Of a stretch of 64,000 nt of DNA, positions 44,943 through 51,718 are shown piece by piece; position 1 is the first letter of the stretch, and each line of letters opens with the position of its first letter. Source of the DNA: Streptococcus sp. 596553. Its GTDB lineage: Bacteria > Bacillota > Bacilli > Lactobacillales > Streptococcaceae. The stretch spans positions 51,723-115,722 of the forward strand of contig NZ_OXCQ01000005.1 of NCBI RefSeq assembly GCF_900411395.1, written 5' to 3'. The translations under genes and the position numbers were made by a program. The notes under the pieces are model-generated. The model saw only the letters and a program-made list of their open reading frames with translations. It ran no database searches and was not told the origin of the DNA.

Positions 44943-46584
44943 GAGTTAGTCCTTTCGTTATAAATTTGACCCAAGTTTCTCCTTGGCGATTGACTCCTAA
45001 ATCTAGCTGGACATCAGAAAAGAAATTGCTCAATCGTTTATAGCTGTTAACGATGCCATGCTGGGTATGAGGGCTTTCTAAAGAGTCTAAAATAGCGAGT
45101 CGCTCTTGTTTTGTGAGTCCTCCGGCGTTATCCTTGACTAAAAAAGTCAGAGAATCTGCTTCCAAGGTAATTTGGATATCTATATGAAGATCAATACGGT
45201 ATTGCATCCCATATTTTATAGCATTTTCTACTAGAGGAAGCAAGAAAAGTTTAGGAATAGGTTGATTATCAACAGTTTCTGGACAGACAATATCATAAGA
45301 AAAGTGCTCGAAACGAATCTTATGAATCATCAGGTAATCCTCTATAATCTTTAAATCTTGGCAAATGGTTGTTTCTTTTTCTAAATCGGTGATACTGTAG
45401 CGAAGAATGCGCGTGAGGTTTTGAATCAGGTCTTGTGTGAGAGTGGCATCCATTAAAGAAGTGATTTTAATCGTCTCAAGTGTATTGTAGAGAAAATGAG
45501 GATTGAACTGAGCTTCCAGCATTTTTCTTTCAAAAATCCACTTTTCTTTTTCTATGGTCAACATTTTTTGATGAAGTTGATCTAATTCGTACAACATATT
45601 GTTGATTTTTTCTGCCATAAACTCAAACTCATCACCCGTTTGTAGAGAAAGTCTTTTTTCTGCTTGTTTAGGAATTTCTTGAAGTTGGTAAACCAAACTT
45701 TCAATAGGAACAGCGTTGTGTGTGGCAATTTTATGAGCAATTCGTCTTGCTTGCCAGAAGTAGAGGAAGAATATACATAAGGTGAGGACGGAGGCTAGGC
45801 CGAGTAAGCTAGGAATGGGAAAGAAGGATTGAAAAGTATAGATTGAAAAAATAGCACTGACTTTTTCTTTTTGAACAATAAGCGGTTCATTCGCATACCA
45901 GTGGGTGCGAGAGTGTAGGAGTTTTTCATCCAATTTTTCAAGAGTGGAACGAGTAAACTGATTTGTATTGTTGGAAAACATATTTCCAAAGCTATCGGTA
46001 ATGATGTATTTGGAATTGATCATTGGGAAACTTGAGATGAAATCATTCTCATTTACGAAAGCAATAGTATAGGCCTTAACTCGTTGGTTTTGAAGTAGTG
46101 GTTTGATAAAGAGTGTGTAATGTTGCTTGTCTGAAGAGAGTGCAATTTTTTCTGTCACTTTATCTTGAGAAGGATTTTGAATGAGTAGTTTTAGATAGTA
46201 GGGTGATAAAATACTTTCTTGATGATTTCGATTGGTACTAAATAGTAATTCACCTGTATCGCTTAGAATAATGAGGTCAGAACTAAGTTTTAATTTAGCT
46301 TTTGTCTCGTAAAATAAGCTAAAGACTTCTCTCTCTGTGTGTTTGCCGTCCAAAAATTCAGGAATCATTTTATGGTTCATGGTAGTCAGGAGCTCATTAT
46401 TTGCTTCTTTCATTTCTTGAACCTGTTTGACAATCTGTTTCGTATCTTTGGAGAGTTGCTGCTTTTGTAAAAAATAGGAAAAACCAAAAAGTAAAATGAG
46501 TAGTAAAAGAGAGGTCATAAAAGCTGCGATAGAGCTTCTATGGAGAATTTCTTTTTGGAGAGATTTTTTAAAGGAATGAGACAT
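44935..46584 (-). CDS. YesM-type sensor histidine kinase
   Basis: This 549-residue kinase has a first membrane segment near residues 20-40, a ~210-residue extracellular sensor region, a second membrane segment near 255-275, a HAMP-like linker and a His_kinase domain with the phospho-histidine in QFNPHFLYNTLE. The ATP-binding domain shows LVENAIKYG and DNAGGL. This architecture fits the LytS/YesM class. A strong GGAGGT site precedes the start. Its neighbours suggest it senses the transported solute, directly or through a binding lipoprotein. Confidence 0.9.
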   Translation of the reverse strand: MSHSFKKSLQKEILHRSSIAAFMTSLLLLILLFGFSYFLQKQQLSKDTKQIVKQVQEMKEANNELLTTMNHKMIPEFLDGKHTEREVFSLFYETKAKLKLSSDLIILSDTGELLFSTNRNHQESILSPYYLKLLIQNPSQDKVTEKIALSSDKQHYTLFIKPLLQNQRVKAYTIAFVNENDFISSFPMINSKYIITDSFGNMFSNNTNQFTRSTLEKLDEKLLHSRTHWYANEPLIVQKEKVSAIFSIYTFQSFFPIPSLLGLASVLTLCIFFLYFWQARRIAHKIATHNAVPIESLVYQLQEIPKQAEKRLSLQTGDEFEFMAEKINNMLYELDQLHQKMLTIEKEKWIFERKMLEAQFNPHFLYNTLETIKITSLMDATLTQDLIQNLTRILRYSITDLEKETTICQDLKIIEDYLMIHKIRFEHFSYDIVCPETVDNQPIPKLFLLPLVENAIKYGMQYRIDLHIDIQITLEADSLTFLVKDNAGGLTKQERLAILDSLESPHTQHGIVNSYKRLSNFFSDVQLDLGVNRQGETWVKFITKGLTHV

Positions 46585-46616
46585 CCGCTACCTCCTTGGA
46601 AGGGTTTTCTGTTATA

Positions 46617-46645
46617 AGTATAGCAGTTTAAAAATTCTAGAGCAA
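46617..46645 (-). promoter_or_regulatory. Promoter of the kinase-regulator operon
   Basis: On the minus strand TTGCTC (46640-46645), a 17-bp spacer and TATACT (46617-46622) form a good promoter. The spacer holds the 17-bp segment shared with the binding-protein-2 upstream region, consistent with autoregulation. Confidence 0.6.
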
Positions 46646-46655
46646 GGTAAAATAG

Positions 46656-46691
46656 AAAAGGTTTGGCTAAAATTTTTTAGCTAAACCTTTT
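46656..46691 (-). terminator. Terminator after glycyl radical activase gene
   Basis: AAAAGGTTTGGCT (46656-46668) and AGCTAAACCTTTT (46679-46691) pair almost perfectly. On the minus strand a T-rich stretch follows. It separates the activase gene from the kinase operon. Confidence 0.8.
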
Positions 46692-46758
46692 GAAAAGTTA
46701 AGTATGTATTATAGATGCTTGTTGTCTGCAAATAGCTAGAGCATTTCAAGGAAATGAA

Positions 46759-47535
46759 CTAGAAATAACAATTAATATGATGGTTAAGAAATACCTTTTG
46801 ATAATCAATAAGATCTTCGGGATGAAGTGCGTTGACTCCATCCATTTCATATTTCCGATTTAATAAACGATATTTGTTTTCACCAAATTGATGAAAAGGG
46901 AGTAGTTGAACTTGGTCGATATTTAATGAGTTAAACAGTTTAGCAAATTCTTCTGCATCCTCTAAACTATTGTTAAAATCAGGAATAACCGGGATTCTTA
47001 AAACAATCGTTTTATGTTGAGAAAAAGCATAATGAATGTTTTTAATAATCATTTGATTAAAAACCCCAGTCACTTTTTTATGTTTTATAGAATTATAATG
47101 TTTTAGGTCTGTGTAGATAAAATCCACATATTGGATTAAATCAACAAATTTTTCATGATCAACAAAGGCAGTAGTTTCAATGGCAGTGTGTATGTGATGT
47201 TCTTTAGCTGACTTTAATATGGCTTTAGCAAATTCAAACTGAGCAAATATTTCACCCCCTGATAAAGTTAAACCTCCACCGGATTCTTCGTAAAATTCTT
47301 TATCTTTTAATACCTCTGTAATAATTTCTTCTACAGTTTTTTCTTCACCTACTAAAGTGAATTTTTCTCGTTGAGCATCTTTCATTTTTTCAGGTTTCAT
47401 TCTTTGAGATTCAGGATTAGAACACCATGGACAGCGCAGAGGACATCCTTTTAAAAAAACAGTTGTACGAATACCCGGACCGTCATGAATTGAAAAGTGT
47501 TGAATATTAAAAATAATTCCTTTAGATATTTCCAT
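46759..47535 (-). CDS. Glycyl radical enzyme activating protein
   Basis: This 258-residue radical SAM enzyme has the CxxxCxxC cluster in FLKGCPLRCPWCSNPE and a GGG-type SAM motif in GGGLTLSGGE. It should install the glycyl radical on the enzyme encoded at 51719. The extra ferredoxin-like insert seen in some activases is absent, so it resembles the short PflA-like type. It is transcribed divergently from the deoR gene across a 121-bp region with repeated CGAAAG motifs. Confidence 0.9.
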   Translation of the reverse strand: MEISKGIIFNIQHFSIHDGPGIRTTVFLKGCPLRCPWCSNPESQRMKPEKMKDAQREKFTLVGEEKTVEEIITEVLKDKEFYEESGGGLTLSGGEIFAQFEFAKAILKSAKEHHIHTAIETTAFVDHEKFVDLIQYVDFIYTDLKHYNSIKHKKVTGVFNQMIIKNIHYAFSQHKTIVLRIPVIPDFNNSLEDAEEFAKLFNSLNIDQVQLLPFHQFGENKYRLLNRKYEMDGVNALHPEDLIDYQKVFLNHHINCYF

Positions 47536-47575
47536 AAGAGTTCCTCCTCTTTATAATTCTATCCTATCACAAAAA

Positions 47576-47602
47576 CGAAAGAAAAACAATTACGAACGAA
47601 AG
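47576..47602. promoter_or_regulatory. DeoR-type operator between activase and deoR genes
   Basis: CGAAAGAAA (47576-47584) and CGAACGAAAG (47593-47602) lie in the divergent promoter region. The same CGAAAGAAA word forms a direct repeat at the glycyl radical enzyme promoter (51673-51708). DeoR-family repressors typically bind such A-rich CGAAA repeats. Confidence 0.5.
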
Positions 47603-47611
47603 TTTAATTTG

Positions 47612-47640
47612 TTGTTTTTTGCTTTTTATTTTGGTAGAAT
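47612..47640 (+). promoter_or_regulatory. Promoter of deoR-sorC regulators
   Basis: TTGTTT (47612-47617), a 17-bp spacer and TAGAAT (47635-47640) form a plausible promoter 17 bp before the start codon. Confidence 0.5.
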
Positions 47641-47656
47641 AAAACGGAGGTGTAAA

Positions 47657-48403
47657 ATGAAAAGATTGGAACAAATTATTAAATTAGTATCAGAATATGA
47701 AAAGATTGATGTTAATACATTATCGGAAAAATTAAATGTATCGAAAGTAACGATTAGAAAAGATTTAGATAAATTAGAGTCAAAAGGTTTATTACACAGA
47801 GAGCATGGCTATGCTGTATTAAATAGCGGAGATGATCTAAATGTACGCTTGTCAATTAATTATGAAATTAAGAGAAAAATTGTTCAAGAAGCAGTAAAAT
47901 TGGTATCAGATAATGAAACAATAATGATAGAATCTGGGTCAACCTGTGCTTTACTTGCTGAGGAAATTTGCAAGCAAAAAAGAAATGTCACTATTGTAAC
48001 AAATTCATTTTTTATAGCAAATTTTGTGAGAGGTTATGATTCATGTCGTGTTATTGTTCTTGGTGGAGAGTTTCAGAAAGATTCACAGGTTACCGTAGGA
48101 CCTTTATTAAAAGAAATGATACAGACTTTTCATGTGCGTCAAGCTTTTGTTGGGACAGATGGCTACGATAAAGAGATGGGCTTTACAGGAAAAGATTTAA
48201 TGCGCAGTGAGGTAGTTCAATATATTTCAGCAGCGTCGGATAAAGTCATTGTGCTAACTGACTCAAGTAAATTTGATAAAAGGGGTACGGTAAGAAGATT
48301 TGCTTTAAGTCAAGTCTATGAAGTAATAACAGACGAAAAACTTTCTAAACAAAATATAGCTACATTAGAAAATGCTGGGATAATGGTTAAGGTAGTTTCG
48401 TAA
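47657..48403 (+). CDS. DeoR family transcriptional regulator
   Basis: This 248-residue regulator has an N-terminal DeoR helix-turn-helix (VNTLSEKLNVSKVTIRKDLDKLESKG) and a C-terminal sugar-phosphate sensor domain (IMIESGSTCALLAEEI, TVGPLLKEM, FVGTDGYD). Such proteins are usually repressors released by a phosphosugar. I chose the ATG at 47657, preceded by GGAGGTG, instead of an upstream ATG at 47609 that lies before the promoter. It is followed after 12 bp by a SorC-type regulator. Confidence 0.9.
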   Translation: MKRLEQIIKLVSEYEKIDVNTLSEKLNVSKVTIRKDLDKLESKGLLHREHGYAVLNSGDDLNVRLSINYEIKRKIVQEAVKLVSDNETIMIESGSTCALLAEEICKQKRNVTIVTNSFFIANFVRGYDSCRVIVLGGEFQKDSQVTVGPLLKEMIQTFHVRQAFVGTDGYDKEMGFTGKDLMRSEVVQYISAASDKVIVLTDSSKFDKRGTVRRFALSQVYEVITDEKLSKQNIATLENAGIMVKVVS

Positions 48404-48415
48404 GAGGTTAAGTGT

Positions 48416-49396
48416 ATGAATCAAGATAGGAATAAACTGCTCTCTAAAATTGCTTATCTGTATTATATTGAAAACTTAAATCAGTCACAAATAGCAGCAA
48501 AATTAGGAATTTATAGAACCTCTATTAGTAGAATGTTAACAGAAGCAAGGAATGCAGGAATTGTTAAAATTGAAATAGAGAATTTTGATACAAATATGTT
48601 TAAGTTGGAAAATTATGTAAAAGAAAAATACAGTTTGGAAAGTTTAGAAATTATTCCAAATGAATTTGATGATACTCCAACAATTTTATCTGAAAGAATT
48701 TCTCAAGTTGCAGCAGGCGTCCTTAGGAATCTAATTGATGATAATATGAAAATTGGCTTTTCTTGGGGGAAAAGTTTAAGTAATTTAGTAGATTTAATTC
48801 ACAGTAAAAGTGTCCGAAATGTTCACTTCTATCCTCTAGCAGGTGGTCCTAGTCACATACACGCTAAATACCATGTGAATACACTGATTTATGAAATGTC
48901 TAGAAAATTTCATGGAGAGTGTACATTTATGAATGCAACGATTGTGCAAGAAAATAAATTGTTAGCAGATGGTATTTTGCAATCAAGATATTTTGAAGAT
49001 TTGAAAAATAGTTGGAAAGATTTAGATATAGCTGTAGTCGGAATTGGTGATTTTAGCAATAAAGGAAAACATCAATGGTTAGACATGCTTACAGAGGATG
49101 ACTTTAAAGAATTGACCAAAGTTAAAACTGTAGGAGAAATTTGTTGTCGATTTTTTGATTCAAAAGGTAAAGAAGTCTATGAAAACTTACAGGAAAGAAC
49201 GATAGCAATCTCTTTGGAAGATTTAAAAAATATTCCTCAAAGTTTAGCTGTTGCTTACGGTGATACGAAAGTATCTTCGATTCTTTCTGTTTTGCGTGCT
49301 AATTTAGTAAATCATTTGATTACAGATAAAAATACAATTTTAAAAGTTTTGGAAGAAGATGGTGATTTTTCTTTTCGAAATATTTTATGTGAGTGA
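48416..49396 (+). CDS. SorC/DeoR-type sugar-binding transcriptional regulator
   Basis: This 326-residue SorC-family regulator has an N-terminal helix-turn-helix (NQSQIAAKLGIYRTSISRMLTEARNAG) and a C-terminal SorC effector domain of isomerase-like fold (IGFSWGKSLSNLV, YPLAGGPSH, VVGIGDFSNKG). Family members bind phosphorylated sugars and act as activators or repressors. A conserved CACATTTGTGCT site lies 48 bp before the -35 of both downstream promoters, suggesting activation. A terminator follows the gene. Confidence 0.9.
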   Translation: MNQDRNKLLSKIAYLYYIENLNQSQIAAKLGIYRTSISRMLTEARNAGIVKIEIENFDTNMFKLENYVKEKYSLESLEIIPNEFDDTPTILSERISQVAAGVLRNLIDDNMKIGFSWGKSLSNLVDLIHSKSVRNVHFYPLAGGPSHIHAKYHVNTLIYEMSRKFHGECTFMNATIVQENKLLADGILQSRYFEDLKNSWKDLDIAVVGIGDFSNKGKHQWLDMLTEDDFKELTKVKTVGEICCRFFDSKGKEVYENLQERTIAISLEDLKNIPQSLAVAYGDTKVSSILSVLRANLVNHLITDKNTILKVLEEDGDFSFRNILCE

Positions 49397-49400
49397 AAAT

Positions 49401-49430
49401 GATAGACTGATTCAGTTTATCGTTTTTATT
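49401..49430 (+). terminator. Terminator of the regulator operon
   Basis: GATAGACTG (49401-49409) pairs with CAGTTTATC (49413-49421) with one wobble, followed by a T run. Confidence 0.8.
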
Positions 49431-49442
49431 TTTAATCATTTG

Positions 49443-49519
49443 CACATTTGTGCTTAAATAAATAAAAATAGTTTATCTGTTGTTTTTAGATTGACAACTT
49501 TATTATGTAGTTGTATTCT
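49443..49519 (+). promoter_or_regulatory. PTS operon promoter with SorC-type site
   Basis: TTGACA (49491-49496), a 17-bp spacer and TATTCT (49514-49519) form the promoter. CACATTTGTGCT (49443-49454), part of the inverted repeat GCACA-TT-TGTGC, begins 48 bp before the -35. The rest of the gap to 49590 is AT-rich leader. Confidence 0.7.
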
Positions 49520-49590
49520 ATAGTTACAAAAGAAAATTTTAAAATTTCAAATGAAAAAAGCTTTTTACATAGTGAAATGAGGAGGAATTT

Positions 49591-49911
49591 ATGGAAATTA
49601 TTGTTCCAGATCAAATTATCATGGGTTTAATTTTATATGCTGGCGATGCGAAACAACATATTTATAAAGCGTTAGATTACATAAAAAACGGCACATGTGA
49701 ACGGTGTGAAGAAGAAATCCAGTTAGCTGATGCCGCCTTATTAGAAGCCCATAATCTACAAACAAAATTCTTGGCACAGGAAGCGTCTGGTACAAAGACA
49801 GAAATAACAGCTCTCTTTGTTCATTCACAAGATCATCTCATGACTAGTATGACGGAGATTAATTTAATCAAAGAAATTATTAGTTTAAGAAAAGAACTTC
49901 ATAAAAAATAA
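49591..49911 (+). CDS. PTS Lac/Cel-family EIIA component
   Basis: This 106-residue helical protein is an EIIA of the lactose/cellobiose PTS family. The phosphorylated histidine should be His78 in FVHSQDHLMTSM. It passes phosphate from HPr to the EIIB encoded next. The genes encode IIA, IIB and IIC in order, and no phospho-beta-glycosidase gene is present in the cluster, arguing that the substrate is not an ordinary beta-glycoside. Confidence 0.92.
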   Translation: MEIIVPDQIIMGLILYAGDAKQHIYKALDYIKNGTCERCEEEIQLADAALLEAHNLQTKFLAQEASGTKTEITALFVHSQDHLMTSMTEINLIKEIISLRKELHKK

Positions 49912-49944
49912 TACTAGAGCATTAACATAGAGGAGGAAAATATA

Positions 49945-50253
49945 ATGGTGAAGATTGGTTTGTTTTGTGCAGCAGGATTTTCTACTGGTATGCTTGTAAA
50001 TAATATGAAAATTGCAGCGCAAGCTAGTGGAGTTGAAGCAGAAATAGAGGCGTTTTCTCAGTCTAAATTAGCGGATTATGCCCCAAGTCTAGATGTTGCA
50101 CTGTTGGGGCCTCAAGTTGCTTATACATTAGATAAATCAAAAGAAATTTGTGATAAGTGTGATGTTCCGATAGCTGTTATTCCGATGATGGACTATGGTA
50201 TGTTAGATGGGAAAAAAGTATTAGATTTGGCCCTATCTTTGATTAGTGGGTAA
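49945..50253 (+). CDS. PTS Lac/Cel-family EIIB component
   Basis: This 102-residue EIIB has the phosphorylated cysteine Cys8 in the loop GLFCAAGFSTGMLV. It accepts phosphate from EIIA and transfers it to the sugar bound by EIIC. AGGAGGAAA precedes the start. It lies 33 bp after the EIIA gene. Confidence 0.92.
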   Translation: MVKIGLFCAAGFSTGMLVNNMKIAAQASGVEAEIEAFSQSKLADYAPSLDVALLGPQVAYTLDKSKEICDKCDVPIAVIPMMDYGMLDGKKVLDLALSLISG

Positions 50254-50269
50254 GAAAAGGAGATTTATT

Positions 50270-51568
50270 ATGGCAAAGATGGATGTTCAAAAAATCATTG
50301 CACCTATGATGAAGTTTGTGAATATGCGTGGTATTATAGCTCTAAAAGATGGTATGTTAGCAATTTTGCCATTGACAGTAGTTGGTAGTTTATTCTTGAT
50401 TATGGGACAATTGCCGTTTGAAGGATTAAATAAGAGCATTGCTAGTGTTTTTGGAGCTAATTGGACAGAGCCGTTTATGCAAGTATATTCAGGAACTTTT
50501 GCTATTATGGGTCTAATTTCTTGTTTTTCAATTGCCTATTCTTATGCTAAGAATAGCGGAGTAGAGGCTTTACCAGCTGGAGTTCTATCTGTATCTGCAT
50601 TCTTTATTTTGCTAAGATCATCTTATATCCCTAAACAAGGTGAGGCGATTGGGGACGCTATTAGTAAAGTTTGGTTTGGAGGTCAAGGGATTATCGGTGC
50701 TATCATTATAGGTTTGGTAGTAGGAAGTATTTATACCTTCTTTATAAAGAGAAAAATTGTTATTAAGATGCCAGAACAAGTTCCACAAGCTATTGCCAAA
50801 CAGTTTGAAGCAATGATTCCAGCATTTGTAATTTTCTTATTTTCTATGATTGTATATATTTTAGCGAGCTCATTGACTAATGGCGGAACATTCATAGAAA
50901 TGATTTATTCTGCTATTCAAGTTCCATTGCAAGGTTTAACTGGATCTTTGTATGGTGCAATTGGAATTGCATTCTTTATATCATTTTTGTGGTGGTTTGG
51001 TGTTCATGGACAATCAGTAGTAAATGGAGTAGTGACAGCTCTGCTTTTATCTAATCTTGATGCTAATAAAGCTATGTTAGCCTCTGGGAATCTATCATTA
51101 GAAAATGGTGCACATATTGTTACTCAACAATTTTTAGATTCATTTTTAATTCTATCTGGTTCAGGGATTACGTTTGGACTTGTAGTTGCGATGCTTTTTG
51201 CATCAAAATCTAAACAGTACCAAGCGTTAGGGAAAGTAGCAGCTTTTCCAGCAATATTTAACGTAAATGAGCCAGTTGTATTTGGATTTCCGATTGTCAT
51301 GAATCCAGTTATGTTTGTACCTTTCATTCTTGTTCCTGTACTTGCAGCTGTTATAGTATATGGAGCTATTGCAACAGGTTTCATGCAGCCATTTTCAGGA
51401 GTTACATTACCTTGGAGCACCCCAGCTATTATATCAGGATTTATGGTTGGTGGATGGCAAGGTGTTGTAACTCAGTTATTAGTATTGGCGATGTCTACAG
51501 TGGTTTATTTTCCATTCTTTAAGATACAAGATCGTTTAGCTTACCAAAATGAAATCAAACAATCTTAG
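50270..51568 (+). CDS. PTS Lac/Cel-family EIIC permease
   Basis: This 432-residue EIIC has about ten membrane segments and the family loop with NEPVVFGFPIVMNP, which contacts the sugar. I chose the ATG at 50270 (MAKMDVQKI), with AAGGAG upstream, over an ATG at 50246 that overlaps the EIIB gene. By context the sugar may be a 1,5-anhydrohexitol, but this is inference. Confidence 0.92.
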   Translation: MAKMDVQKIIAPMMKFVNMRGIIALKDGMLAILPLTVVGSLFLIMGQLPFEGLNKSIASVFGANWTEPFMQVYSGTFAIMGLISCFSIAYSYAKNSGVEALPAGVLSVSAFFILLRSSYIPKQGEAIGDAISKVWFGGQGIIGAIIIGLVVGSIYTFFIKRKIVIKMPEQVPQAIAKQFEAMIPAFVIFLFSMIVYILASSLTNGGTFIEMIYSAIQVPLQGLTGSLYGAIGIAFFISFLWWFGVHGQSVVNGVVTALLLSNLDANKAMLASGNLSLENGAHIVTQQFLDSFLILSGSGITFGLVVAMLFASKSKQYQALGKVAAFPAIFNVNEPVVFGFPIVMNPVMFVPFILVPVLAAVIVYGAIATGFMQPFSGVTLPWSTPAIISGFMVGGWQGVVTQLLVLAMSTVVYFPFFKIQDRLAYQNEIKQS

Positions 51569-51596
51569 AGGCATTTGTGTGTTACTGTTAAACTCA

Positions 51597-51708
51597 CACA
51601 TTTGTGCTAAAAATTAGGGAGTTAGAGTTTTTCTAGTTAAAAGCTTGAAATTCTCTAAAAAATTAGGTATTATATTTTCGAAAGAAACAAAAATATTTTC
51701 GAAAGAAA
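51597..51708 (+). promoter_or_regulatory. Glycyl radical enzyme promoter with SorC- and DeoR-type sites
   Basis: TTGAAA (51645-51650), a 17-bp spacer and TATTAT (51668-51673) form the promoter. CACATTTGTGCT (51597-51608) begins exactly 48 bp before the -35, as in the PTS promoter. A 15-bp direct repeat TATTTTCGAAAGAAA lies at 51673-51687 and 51694-51708, a 21-bp period, covering the start site and reaching the ribosome site. Confidence 0.7.
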
Positions 51709-51718
51709 GGTGCTTACG

